Shown: piece by piece, positions 7,943-16,282 of the stretch
How the letters are laid out: every line of letters starts with the position of its first letter
Numbering within the stretch: position 1 is the first letter of the stretch
Assembly (NCBI GenBank): GCA_024998595.1
Contig: JACOEK010000001.1
Location: forward strand, 372,001-436,000
DNA: 64,000 bases
Direction of reading: 5' to 3'
Source of the DNA: Nitrospira sp.
GTDB taxonomy: Bacteria > Nitrospirota > Nitrospiria > Nitrospirales > Nitrospiraceae
Position numbers and translations under genes: made by a program
The notes under the pieces: model-generated
What the model saw: only the letters and a program-made list of their open reading frames with translations
Told to the model about the DNA's origin: nothing
The model's database searches: none

Positions 7943-9129
7943 GGCCGTTTCCCAAAAATGAGGGTGCAATTGCTGCCGCCGAAACCGAACGAGTTACTGA
8001 TCACCGTGCGCAACGGGCGGGATTCGCTTCGCAGCATCATGGCACTGCGGAGTTGCGGATCCGGTTGTTCGATCCGGACCATGCCGGGCATGAAATCATG
8101 CTGCAGACAGAGAAGGGCAAGAATGGCTTCAGTGATGCCGGCGGCCCCCAGTGTATGCCCGGTCCTCTCCTTCGTTGAACTGCAGGGCGTCCTCCCGCCG
8201 AATGTTTTCCAGATGGCGCAATCTTCCGCGAGGTCATTGGCCGGGGTGCCGGTGCCATGAAGATTGATGTAATCGATGTCGATCGGTTTCAGATCGGCCC
8301 GGTCCAGTGCTCGTTCCATGGCCAAGGCCGCACCCAGCCCTTCCGGGTGGGGCGTGGACATGTGGTGGGCGTCACTGCTTTCGCCGTAGCCGAGGAAGCG
8401 CAGACGTTCGCCGTTGCGTCCCTCGCGTTCCAGCAACAGAAAGCCTGCCGCTTCGCCGATGGAGAGACCGTCTCTGCTCACGTCGCAGGGGCGACAGGGG
8501 CGATCGGACAGCAGGCCCAGGGAGGCAAAGCCGTACAGCGTCATGAAGCACAAACTGTCCACGCCGCCAACCACGACGGCATCGCAGAGTCCCGCAGCCA
8601 TCCAGCGCGAGGCGCTGGCGAAGACCTTTGCGCTGGAGGAGCAGGCCGTGGAAATCGACGCGACCGGCCCTGTGAGTCTCAGCTGACGCCGGACGAGGTC
8701 ACTGACGGAAAACAAGTTTTGCGTGTGGCGATAGCGGACCGTCAGCGGCAAACCCTCGCCCGCGGCTGAGCGGCGCCGATAGGCCAATTCGGTTTCGAGA
8801 ATGCCCGAAGTCGTCGTGCCGATCAGCACGCCGATACGATCCGGCCCGTAACGGGTTCGCGCCGAGGCGACCGCTTGCTCGAAACCGTCCTGCCGTAACC
8901 CCATCAAGGCTAATCGATTGTTGCGGCAGTCGAAGTCGGCGAGTTCGCCGGTCATCGGTTCCGTTTCGAGTCCTTCTACCCGGCCGATCCAGGTCTTGAT
9001 CTCCGCGTCTTCGAAATCGTTGGGGCGCAAGCCCTGCCGATTAGTACACAGAGCAGTCCACGTAGCCGGGAGGCCCAGCCCGAGCGGGTTTGCCGTAGCC
9101 ATGGCCGTGACGGTCAAAGGGGACATCAT
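7939..9129 (-). CDS. beta-ketoacyl-ACP synthase (aryl-polyene type)
   Basis: 396-residue condensing enzyme of the KAS II/ApeO-ApeR type. The complete Cys-His-His triad is visible: Cys163 in STACSSS, His291 in LHGTGTPAND and His325 in KERTGHTLGAAG. It carries out decarboxylative condensation of malonyl-ACP with the growing acyl-ACP. Coupled upstream to the MMPL exporter (ATGA, 9126-9129) and downstream to the CLF-like half-KS (TGA inside ATGATG). The glycine-rich NSFGFGGSN near the C-terminus confirms a full-length protein. This is the only catalytically intact KS in the operon. Confidence 0.9.
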   Translation of the reverse strand: MMSPLTVTAMATANPLGLGLPATWTALCTNRQGLRPNDFEDAEIKTWIGRVEGLETEPMTGELADFDCRNNRLALMGLRQDGFEQAVASARTRYGPDRIGVLIGTTTSGILETELAYRRRSAAGEGLPLTVRYRHTQNLFSVSDLVRRQLRLTGPVASISTACSSSAKVFASASRWMAAGLCDAVVVGGVDSLCFMTLYGFASLGLLSDRPCRPCDVSRDGLSIGEAAGFLLLEREGRNGERLRFLGYGESSDAHHMSTPHPEGLGAALAMERALDRADLKPIDIDYINLHGTGTPANDLAEDCAIWKTFGGRTPCSSTKERTGHTLGAAGITEAILALLCLQHDFMPGMVRIEQPDPQLRSAMMLRSESRPLRTVISNSFGFGGSNCTLIFGKRP

Positions 9130-11447
9130 CGGGACACCCGTTGTTGGCCGAGGATCGCAGCGATGAGCAGGGACCCTGCCGCGCCGAGACCGACGGTGAG
9201 ACCGATGGCATGGAGGACGGGCGTGCGCGAAAAAGCCAACGCGCCGAATGCCGAGAGCGTGGCCAGCATGCAGACGGTGAGCGAGAGCCAGGTGCGCCGT
9301 TGTTCCTCTTCATCTGAGAACGGCCGGTTGAAAAAGAGCGCGTAGTTAAGCCCCACCCCCAATACGAGCAAAAGGGACACCAGATGAAACAACGAGAGAC
9401 GTTCGCCGATCAGGGTGAGCAAGGTGACGACCAAGAGAATGGCCAGCAGCGGCGGTACGAGCACGCGGATGACTATGGCTGCGTCCCGCAACCCCCACCA
9501 TAGGAGCCCCGTCATCGCCACAATCCCGAGCGCGGTCAGTCGTAATGATTCATGCCGGTACCCGTTCACGAGACGACCCGCTTCGGATTTCAGATCGAGG
9601 AAGGTGAGCCCGGACCCCACCTCCTGAGAGAAGCGGTCGGCAAGGGCGGTGGCAGAGGTGACGTTGCGCAGCGGGACGAGACCAGCCCACGCATCACCGT
9701 TGCGTACCAGCAGTGACCGGACTTTGAGAAGGAAGGCAGTTTGTTGAAGGTTGACGATGTCCACCAACGGACTTGTGCGAGCGGCCTCGACATCGTGCAG
9801 AAACGGCTCGAAGAGGCCCGCCCGAAAAGGTAGCCCTTTTACAGCTTCTGCCAAGGAAGCAGCCAGGACATCGGATGAAGGCAGAGAGGCTTGCCGGCTC
9901 CGTTGTATTTTATCAGACGGGAGATACAGGCTCGGCAGGTCGAAACCCGCCAAGAGTCCGTCATCCACCAGTCTGCGCAGGACCAATTCGGCTGATTCAC
10001 TGCGTTGTAGCACCTCTTCCTTACTTGTCCCGTCGATGATCAGTACATACCGGACATCCGGTGCACCCAAGTCTTTTCGCAGCTGTTCATCGAGGGTCTT
10101 CGAGGAAGCGGCAACCGGGCTCAGATTGGCGAGATCGTTATCCCAGATATCGTCATGGCGCAGAGCCAAGGTGGCGAGTGCGAGAACGGCCGCGACCCAG
10201 ATGATCCAGCGAACACGATTCAGAGATGCCAGACCGGACAACCATTTCACAGGAAGCAGGTGATGCGGAGCGGAGCGGATCACCCCCGGCGGCAGGGCGG
10301 GAAGGATCCACCGCGTCACGAATCCGGCAACCAGGACGCCGACGAATGCCAGGACGCCCAGTTGCGACAGGCCGGTGATGCTGGAACACAACATACTCAG
10401 GGCCCCGAATACCGTCGTGAGAACCGCCAGCCTCAGGGTCGGCCACACTCTCGACAGGGTGTGCTGCAGTCGCTCTCCCGCGATGCCCTGCGTGAATACG
10501 TAGGCGGGGTAATCGACCGCTTCTCCGATGAGGGTGGCGCCGAAGCCAAGGGTGATGCCATGGACGAAACCAAACCAGGTTTGAACGGCTGCCACTCCGA
10601 CGAGCAACCCGGTCAACACGGGAAGGAGACTCAGTAGAAGAGGTGTTGCCGACCGGTAGACGGTGAACAGCAGGACGGTCACCACTGCGACCGCGATAAG
10701 GGAGAGACGCCAGGAGTCGCGCTGGATCGTGGCCCGGGAGTCAACCGCAAATACCCCGGGGCCGGTCATGACCAGGGCCGCGCTCTCGGGCAGACCGGAT
10801 GAGGCGAATGCGGTCCGGACCGCTTTCACCGCCGACTCCTGTTCATCGAGGGCAAAACCGGGCGCGCTGGTTTCAGCCACAAGCAAGGCTTTGGCTCCGT
10901 CGCTCGAGAACCATGCACCATGGTGCATCGAAGGCCCCTCCCCGGGCGCGAAGGCAGACAGAATATGAGCCACTTCTCCGGTCGGGTCGGATGGCAATGC
11001 CGACTTCATCAGCGCACCGGCCGGAGAGGCGAGGAGCTGAAGTTGTCGCTCCAAGGCTTCGCGCAATGCCGTTGCGGTGAAATGCTCCGCAGTCACGGCC
11101 GAACTCAGAAGATATCGATGCCGCATCAGCACCTCCCGCACGACCGTGAAGTCGGCGGGGTCTCCGTTGTTCACCGAGGCGAAGAGTGCCGTGTCTCTCA
11201 GTTTACGGGCGACGGTTCGACTGGCCTGGGCTAGCGTCTCCGCATCGGCGCCGGAGAGGCCGATCAGGATCAGCCGCGCCGCCACGCCATCCCGGAGTTG
11301 CGAGACCAGGAGTTCCTGTCGATGGTCTGTGGAGCGGGGGAGCAGGGCAGTCAGGTCGGTCGTCATCGTCATGTTGGCCACGATTCCTCCGCTGACAAAC
11401 AGCAGTAGGATCCAGAGGAACAAGGCCGGTCGCGCGTGCAGCGTCAC
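9126..11447 (-). CDS. MMPL/RND-type exporter
   Basis: 773-residue membrane protein of the MMPL branch of the RND superfamily, as found in aryl-polyene loci (ApeM-like). It has one hydrophobic span at the N-terminus, a large periplasmic domain (about 30-240), five or six spans (about 245-400), a second periplasmic domain (about 430-620) and a final set of spans (about 630-770): the duplicated RND plan. Start is GTG at 11447, overlapping the LolA-like stop as GTGA; the first residues lead directly into the first span. Likely extracts or exports the finished lipid from the inner membrane, working with the LolA-like protein next to it. Confidence 0.85.
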   Translation of the reverse strand: MTLHARPALFLWILLLFVSGGIVANMTMTTDLTALLPRSTDHRQELLVSQLRDGVAARLILIGLSGADAETLAQASRTVARKLRDTALFASVNNGDPADFTVVREVLMRHRYLLSSAVTAEHFTATALREALERQLQLLASPAGALMKSALPSDPTGEVAHILSAFAPGEGPSMHHGAWFSSDGAKALLVAETSAPGFALDEQESAVKAVRTAFASSGLPESAALVMTGPGVFAVDSRATIQRDSWRLSLIAVAVVTVLLFTVYRSATPLLLSLLPVLTGLLVGVAAVQTWFGFVHGITLGFGATLIGEAVDYPAYVFTQGIAGERLQHTLSRVWPTLRLAVLTTVFGALSMLCSSITGLSQLGVLAFVGVLVAGFVTRWILPALPPGVIRSAPHHLLPVKWLSGLASLNRVRWIIWVAAVLALATLALRHDDIWDNDLANLSPVAASSKTLDEQLRKDLGAPDVRYVLIIDGTSKEEVLQRSESAELVLRRLVDDGLLAGFDLPSLYLPSDKIQRSRQASLPSSDVLAASLAEAVKGLPFRAGLFEPFLHDVEAARTSPLVDIVNLQQTAFLLKVRSLLVRNGDAWAGLVPLRNVTSATALADRFSQEVGSGLTFLDLKSEAGRLVNGYRHESLRLTALGIVAMTGLLWWGLRDAAIVIRVLVPPLLAILLVVTLLTLIGERLSLFHLVSLLLVLGVGLNYALFFNRPFSDEEEQRRTWLSLTVCMLATLSAFGALAFSRTPVLHAIGLTVGLGAAGSLLIAAILGQQRVSR

Positions 11448-12043
11448 GAGACGGGCCCATCTATCTCCATCAAGGACCGGTCTCCTCCGGCTTCCCGTAT
11501 GTCGACCGTCGTCAAACGGTCACCCTCTCCCCGCAGGGTGATCGAAGTCAGGTATTCCGCCGCCTGTGGGTCTAACGGGCGCAACGTGAGTTCCCACTGT
11601 TGGCGGGTTCCCTGAAATTTGATGTGATACAGCCTCCGCAATACGGCCAGTTCTCCCGCCAGACTCGCCCGGATCGCTTCGACAAACGATCGAATCAACG
11701 GATGGCTATCGACGGCAATCTGTTTCGTGCCTTTGGAGGATGAAAGCGTCAGCCGGTCGCCTTGCACCAGGAGATCTTCCGTATAGGGCGACGTGACATG
11801 CTTCTCGACGCGATCGGGACGAACATAGGCCAACGTGCCTTTGAGCACCACCGGTTGAGTCAACATGGCCAGGGTTTTGGTTTCGGTGAAACGGTCCTGA
11901 CGAGACGAAATCTTCCCCAGCAGTTCCATCAATCCGGGCACGTCAAATGGCGCCCCGCCGATCTCTGGATCGGCGGCAGCGGGTAGCCAGGAGAGGAGGC
12001 TACACAGCAGGACGAGGCGGGCGAGCGTGGTCGGCAAGATCAT
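11444..12043 (-). CDS. LolA-like periplasmic lipid carrier
   Basis: 199-residue exported protein: signal peptide about residues 1-24 (ending LPAAADP), then a LolA/LolB-type half-barrel pattern (ISSRQDRFTETKTL, LKGTLAYVRPDRVEKHV, GDRLTL). Outer-membrane carrier homologues of this kind are a regular part of aryl-polyene clusters (ApeL) and are thought to take the lipid product across the periplasm. Its reading frame overlaps the upstream acyltransferase by 44 bases, and ends in GTGA shared with the exporter. A shorter start would remove the signal peptide, so the overlap is probably real. Confidence 0.75.
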   Translation of the reverse strand: MILPTTLARLVLLCSLLSWLPAAADPEIGGAPFDVPGLMELLGKISSRQDRFTETKTLAMLTQPVVLKGTLAYVRPDRVEKHVTSPYTEDLLVQGDRLTLSSSKGTKQIAVDSHPLIRSFVEAIRASLAGELAVLRRLYHIKFQGTRQQWELTLRPLDPQAAEYLTSITLRGEGDRLTTVDIREAGGDRSLMEIDGPVS

Positions 12044-12914
12044 AAAAGTTGAACCAGTTATAGGGCGACAATCGACAATAATGTTCCAAGCGACTGACGT
12101 ATCGCTCGACCCAGGGGCGAAGCGTTTCCGATCGGCGGGCGTTATTCATATGAATGCTGTCCGCCAGGGGCTCGAAATACAGGTCGTATTGACGACCTCC
12201 CTGGTACAGACCGAAAAACAGCACGATGGGAACCTGGAGCAGCGCAGCGAGCAAGAATGGCCCTTCCGGAAACATCCTTGGCGTACCCAGGAACTCGCAG
12301 GTCATGCCTTTTTCGTCATTGAACAGGCGGTCGCCTAAAATGCCGACGATTTCACCTCGGTCCAAGCGTTCCTTCACCGCCAGCATGGTGTCTGCGGTCC
12401 CGGGGGGAATGATGCGGTCCCGGATTTCCGGATGCAGACTGTGCAATACGGCGTTCAGGTTGGAGGCCGTCGCCTCATGCATGATCACCGTAATCGGCAG
12501 TTTGTGATCGAAGATGCCTTGGGCGCGCAGCACTTCGAAGCTCCCGAGGTGAGACCCCAGGAGGATGCATCCGCGGTTTTGGGCGAGAATGGTATGCAGC
12601 GCGGAAGCGCCTTCGGTGCGAATATCGAAGTAGCGATGACGTCCCGAGAGCAGGTACACCCGGTCATGGATGGTCGAGGCAAAGGCGTGGAAATGCCGGA
12701 AGACGTCTTTCCATGACGGAGGCCGTTTCAGAATGCGTCGCAAATAGTCGCGCGAGGTGCGTTGGGCGCCGCCAGAAAATAGAAGGAAATAGGAACAAAT
12801 CGGGTAGAGCAGCGCGCGCGCGGCCGGTCGTCCCACCCAGAGGGTGATGAAGACGAGTAGCCGCATCAACCCGCGACTTCCTCGTTCCGGCTGATGGCGC
12901 CAGCCGCTGCTCAT
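12000..12914 (-). CDS. LpxL/HtrB-like acyltransferase
   Basis: 304-residue member of the lysophospholipid/lipid A acyltransferase family. One N-terminal hydrophobic segment (about 18-45) anchors it to the inner membrane, followed by the catalytic H-x-x-x-x-E-like element in LLGSHLGSFEVLRA (near residues 134-148) and GILGDRLFNDEKG. It would transfer the ACP-bound polyene or fatty chain to a lipid-type acceptor on the cytoplasmic side. Its start overlaps the hotdog gene stop as ATGA (12911-12914). Corresponds in role to ApeD of known aryl-polyene loci. Confidence 0.8.
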   Translation of the reverse strand: MSSGWRHQPERGSRGLMRLLVFITLWVGRPAARALLYPICSYFLLFSGGAQRTSRDYLRRILKRPPSWKDVFRHFHAFASTIHDRVYLLSGRHRYFDIRTEGASALHTILAQNRGCILLGSHLGSFEVLRAQGIFDHKLPITVIMHEATASNLNAVLHSLHPEIRDRIIPPGTADTMLAVKERLDRGEIVGILGDRLFNDEKGMTCEFLGTPRMFPEGPFLLAALLQVPIVLFFGLYQGGRQYDLYFEPLADSIHMNNARRSETLRPWVERYVSRLEHYCRLSPYNWFNFYDLADHARPPRPAV

Positions 12915-13234
12915 GATCCGACCTGGTTTGTGAGGGTACTTCCCCTACGGACGGTTCCTGCCGCAATCGTTTCTTCGCCACGCAACACGGCAAACGCGAT
13001 GTGCTCCTGGGGCAGGAGATGCCAGCGTACGGTGAAGGGCTCTCCGGGCCGAAGCAGTCGCTTGAATTTTACCGAGGTCAGCATGACGGGACCTCTGTCC
13101 ACTCCGGCTTCTTGTTCAAGAATGTCTAATAGTTCGCTCAACAACAGAACTCCGGGGACGAGAGGATTGCCGGGAAAATGCCCGGCCAGAGCCGGGTGAT
13201 CCCGACGGATCTGTCTCTGTATCTCTGGGCCCAT
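12911..13234 (-). CDS. ApeI-like hotdog dehydratase
   Basis: 107-residue FabA/FabZ-related hotdog protein. The key element HFPGNPLVPGVLLL has its histidine at residue 19, matching the catalytic histidine loop of this group; LTSVKFKRLLRPGEPF is the usual second strand pair. Short length (FabZ is about 150) fits the ApeI-type single-hotdog subgroup. Probably dehydrates 3-hydroxyacyl-ACP, perhaps as a partner of the larger dehydratase at 6668-7144. Lies 3 bases after the AMP-ligase and is coupled to the acyltransferase. Confidence 0.75.
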   Translation of the reverse strand: MGPEIQRQIRRDHPALAGHFPGNPLVPGVLLLSELLDILEQEAGVDRGPVMLTSVKFKRLLRPGEPFTVRWHLLPQEHIAFAVLRGEETIAAGTVRRGSTLTNQVGS

Positions 13235-13237
13235 GCG

Positions 13238-14659
13238 TTACTCGTGAACGTGCCGTTGGGGATGCATGACGTGCTGGGCAAAGGCTTTCAAGTGCTCATG
13301 TGGCAGTTTGCCGGTGGTGTTCCGCGGGAGTGAATCCACCACGTATAACGGGCGGGGAAGAAAGACCGGATCGATGTGTTTCCGAAGCTCTTCCAGAATC
13401 GCCGTGCGGTTCATGCCGGGAGCCACGACAAAGGCTCGCAAGCGCCCGTTGCCTGCTTGTCCCGGATCGGGCCAATAAAACGTGCCGTCCACCACCCCCT
13501 GGATGCGATTCAGGGTTGCGTTGAGCGCCGTCAAAGAGGCGCGTTTGCCCGCGACCTTCACCAAGTCACGGTCCGGTCCCAGCAGGAGGAATTCCCGCGG
13601 GCTGCGCTGAGTAATGCGGTCGGCCAATGGAAGCCACGCTCCCACATGTCCGCCCATGACCCAGGTGGTCTCCTGGGAGTGTCGCATCCGCAAATCGTGA
13701 CAGAGCGTCCACGCCTCGCCGGCAGTGGTACGGCGCGAGGCGAGCATCCCGCCTTCCGTACATCCGTAAATTTCATGCACCGGCACATGCCATAGCCGCT
13801 CGGCGTTGAGCGCGATCGACCGATCCAACGGCATGGTCGCGGAGATGATCCCTTCGAGACCGGATAGTGTCGTGCGCTCGCTGACAAAAGCCTTCAGATG
13901 GAAGGGCGTGGTCATCAACCAGGCCGGCGACTCCAATTGCGCCAAATCCGTGCGAATGTCCGCGGGCAGGATCGAATTGCCGGCATGCAAACTCCACCCC
14001 CATTGAAGGGGCAGCATGATGGTCGTTTCCAAGCCATACATGTGTTGCGCAGGAACCGTTCCCACGGCAATGCGCGGCGGCGCTTGCGAGAGATCGAATT
14101 GCCGGCCCAATGCTCGGGCGCCCATGACCAGGGAGCCCCAACTCTTGGCGTGGGCCTGCGGAACCCCGCTACTGCCGGAAGTAAACGCGATGGCGGCGAT
14201 GCGATCGGCCGGAATCACGGGGATCTCTGCCGGACCCGAAGTTGTCCATGACGCGTGATCGAGGGAAAAGCGGGGAATGGAAAGATCCCCTTCCTGATGG
14301 TCGGTGAACACATAGGCGCCCGGATACTGTCGCACCAGTTGCTGCAGTGGTTCGGTCGCCCGGTAAGTGGGCAGCAGCGTGATCTGTCGTGCCATCAAGG
14401 CGGCTGCAAATCCCACGGCAAAATGGTACCGGTCCCGGCAGAGATTGATCGCAAATCGCTGGCGTGGAAGCTGCGCGGCCACCGTTCTCGCCGAACGCAG
14501 AAATTCTTCCACTGAATAAAGGCGATCGCGACGCCAGGCCATCGGGCTCGTAAGGTCGCGATGACTGACCAATGGATAAGCGGCTGCCTTTAGTGGCGTG
14601 TGGGTGCGCCGGGCAGGGGGAGCCTGAGCCATCTGGCTGTCGATCGATTGCATCATCAT
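13238..14659 (-). CDS. acyl/aryl-AMP ligase (ACP loading)
   Basis: 473-residue adenylate-forming enzyme. The phosphate loop is FTSGSSGVPQAHAKS (about 174-188), followed by the acyl-site region EIYGCTEGG and the C-terminal hinge/lysine region SLPRNTTGKLPHEHL. In aryl-polyene clusters this enzyme activates the starter (4-hydroxycinnamate-type) acid and loads it on ACP. Since no ammonia-lyase gene is seen here, the starter must come from elsewhere or be a different acid. Three consecutive ATGs (14659, 14656, 14653) are possible starts; the first overlaps the ACP stop as ATGA. Confidence 0.85.
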   Translation of the reverse strand: MMMQSIDSQMAQAPPARRTHTPLKAAAYPLVSHRDLTSPMAWRRDRLYSVEEFLRSARTVAAQLPRQRFAINLCRDRYHFAVGFAAALMARQITLLPTYRATEPLQQLVRQYPGAYVFTDHQEGDLSIPRFSLDHASWTTSGPAEIPVIPADRIAAIAFTSGSSGVPQAHAKSWGSLVMGARALGRQFDLSQAPPRIAVGTVPAQHMYGLETTIMLPLQWGWSLHAGNSILPADIRTDLAQLESPAWLMTTPFHLKAFVSERTTLSGLEGIISATMPLDRSIALNAERLWHVPVHEIYGCTEGGMLASRRTTAGEAWTLCHDLRMRHSQETTWVMGGHVGAWLPLADRITQRSPREFLLLGPDRDLVKVAGKRASLTALNATLNRIQGVVDGTFYWPDPGQAGNGRLRAFVVAPGMNRTAILEELRKHIDPVFLPRPLYVVDSLPRNTTGKLPHEHLKAFAQHVMHPQRHVHE

Positions 14660-14937
14660 CGAATCCGTTGTTGGCCAATGTGATTGGCTAATGCTCGAAG
14701 GGAAGCCAGCGCGGCTTTGTTCTCCGAGCGCAATTCCACGCCATATCGTTTAGACACCAGCAGGGCGATCTCCAGCATGTCGATGGAGTCCAAGCCCAAC
14801 CCCTCGCCGAAGAGGGCCGATGAAGGATCGATATGTTCGGGGAGGATCTCCAAGCGGAGCGCCTCCACAATCAGAGTGGCGAGCTCCTGCTCTAATGCGT
14901 CGTCGGCACGAATCTGCGGCTGCGATGGGAGAGCCAT
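14656..14937 (-). CDS. acyl carrier protein
   Basis: 93-residue acyl carrier protein. The phosphopantetheine attachment site is Ser51 in LGLDSIDMLE, within the usual four-helix ACP length. Carries the growing chain for the ligase, KS, KR and dehydratases in this operon. Start ATG 14937 is one base after the deacetylase stop; the longer frame to 14997 runs back into that gene. Only one ACP is present, where enterobacterial aryl-polyene loci usually have two. Confidence 0.9.
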   Translation of the reverse strand: MALPSQPQIRADDALEQELATLIVEALRLEILPEHIDPSSALFGEGLGLDSIDMLEIALLVSKRYGVELRSENKAALASLRALANHIGQQRIR

Positions 14938-14938
14938 A

Positions 14939-15763
14939 TCATTGCGCCTCCTGGACAGTGGCCGGAGTCGGGTCCATACGAATACTCGACCTGGCACATC
15001 GAAGCGCCGCGGCTAACAACTCGTCGGGATCATCAAGGAATGGCTTGTGATGCAAGGGCAGTCCCAAGCGCGTGGCCTCCTCCACTAAGAGGCTGAGGTA
15101 GTCGCCCAGGTGTTCGGCGGTGAATGTGTTCGTATCGTGAAAGGTCACGACGATGGGAATGGTATGATTCACGACAGGCAAAGTCCCCCCAAGGAACCGG
15201 GAATGCAACGCGGCCAATTGGGAACGGAAATTGAGCCTTCGCACGAGGTGGATGCCCCAGTTCACCCCGTCGAATGCTTTGACGTCGGATAACAACATGC
15301 GAAGCTGATGCCGGCCGTAGCAGTCGAAGGTTGACGCATTGAACAACCAGTAAGGAGGACGGACCAGCACGGTTGGCTTCCCGGTGATCCGATCCAGATC
15401 GTCCTTGCCGTTGAGCAGCGACCGATCCAACTCAGCCGGCGACATGCCGGTGTGGCTGAGGTGCCCTTTGGTGGTTCCGGTGTGCAACCCCAGAAGGTGT
15501 CCTTCGGCCTGTTCAATCGCCAGCATGGCGCGGCCGTCGGATGACCCGCCTCGCCTGGGATGGCGCGTCTGGACGAAAAAAATCCCCTTGATGTTCTGTT
15601 GCACCGGATTGCGCGCGAGATGACGGAGGACTTTGCCCGTATTGGGATGGGGGCCGTCATCGAAAGTCAGCAGGAAGCGCAAGGTCAGGGGAACATCGCC
15701 CTGTGGCCGTAAATCGACGCATCCCTCACTTGTCGCTGGTCGCAACATTGACGCAGTATTCAC
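14939..15763 (-). CDS. polysaccharide deacetylase-family protein
   Basis: 274-residue NodB-homology (CE4) protein. Motif 1 LTFDDGPHPN (about residues 32-41), a histidine-bearing HTGTTKGHLSH, motif 3 VRPPYW and motif 5 VVTFHDTN are all present, so metal-dependent deacetylation is plausible. No signal peptide is evident, suggesting cytoplasmic action on a pathway intermediate rather than cell-wall glycan. Start is GTG 15763 with GAGGAAGG about 8 bases upstream; it lies 18 bases after the lipoprotein stop and one base before the ACP gene. A deacetylase is not part of standard aryl-polyene clusters and may act on an N-acetyl-sugar added by the glycosyltransferase fusion (inference). Confidence 0.8.
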   Translation of the reverse strand: MNTASMLRPATSEGCVDLRPQGDVPLTLRFLLTFDDGPHPNTGKVLRHLARNPVQQNIKGIFFVQTRHPRRGGSSDGRAMLAIEQAEGHLLGLHTGTTKGHLSHTGMSPAELDRSLLNGKDDLDRITGKPTVLVRPPYWLFNASTFDCYGRHQLRMLLSDVKAFDGVNWGIHLVRRLNFRSQLAALHSRFLGGTLPVVNHTIPIVVTFHDTNTFTAEHLGDYLSLLVEEATRLGLPLHHKPFLDDPDELLAAALRCARSSIRMDPTPATVQEAQ

Positions 15764-15781
15764 GGTGTCAGCCTTCCTCAG

Positions 15782-16054
15782 TTAGCGTTTGGCCACCACT
15801 TTTCCCGTGCACATGTACGTGTTCGTGTAGATCCAAGAGATCGGCCCGGACGATGCCTGCTGCTGCACGTCCGTCAGGCGAACGTTCACGTTCAGATTTT
15901 TGGCGTCCTCTTTGAGGTTCTCAATGCAGCCTTGAGGCGAACGGCCGCTTGAAATCACCTTTTCGATTTCATCCGTTTCGTAGTTTGGAATGGTGTAGTG
16001 AGGTCCGCATCCTGCCAATAAGACCGCGATTCCAAGTGCCCACCCTCTGGTCAT
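15782..16054 (-). CDS. small lipoprotein, first gene of polyketide operon
   Basis: 90-residue predicted lipoprotein: positively charged start, hydrophobic stretch and lipobox LLAGC at about residues 12-16. The mature part of about 75 residues has two more cysteines (CIENL and YMCTGK) and no family I recognise. ATG 16054 is chosen because AGGGGAGA ends 6 bases upstream; a TTG two codons earlier is in frame but poorly spaced. It is 18 bases ahead of the deacetylase gene and so likely leads the aryl-polyene-like operon, whose promoter must lie between 16055 and about 16280. Confidence 0.7.
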   Translation of the reverse strand: MTRGWALGIAVLLAGCGPHYTIPNYETDEIEKVISSGRSPQGCIENLKEDAKNLNVNVRLTDVQQQASSGPISWIYTNTYMCTGKVVAKR

Positions 16055-16134
16055 GTCCAATCTCCCCTCGTTGACGGTAAAAGGTCCTGCCTGCCTGTCA
16101 GGGTTGACTGTATGAAACTGGGACGAATCCCTAC

Positions 16135-16174
16135 ACTGGGGGGCTCCCTAGTTTGGCCCTAGGAGCCCCCCAGT
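16135..16174. repeat. strong inverted repeat between divergent genes
   Basis: Left arm ACTGGGGGGCTCCCTAG (16135-16151) and right arm CTAGGAGCCCCCCAGT (16159-16174) pair almost perfectly, with one unpaired C and a 7-base loop. A related block GGGGGGAGCC follows at 16180-16189. It lies between two divergent genes, so it is not a terminator of either, and there is no T-tract. Could be an operator, an RNA leader hairpin of either gene, or a repeat element. Confidence 0.6.
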
Positions 16175-16282
16175 TCACGAGGGGGGAGCCTACGGTCTCG
16201 CTTGCGGACGTTTCTCTCAAACAATACAATGGCCTCGGCCCATACGGCCTGCGCCTGCTGTGCCATCTGTAAGGGAGGAACC

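Noticed and set aside
10915-10930. Palindrome CATGCACCATGGTGCATCG-like sequence inside the MMPL gene
   Set aside because: Resembles the kinase-start repeat but is short, inside conserved coding sequence and likely coincidental.
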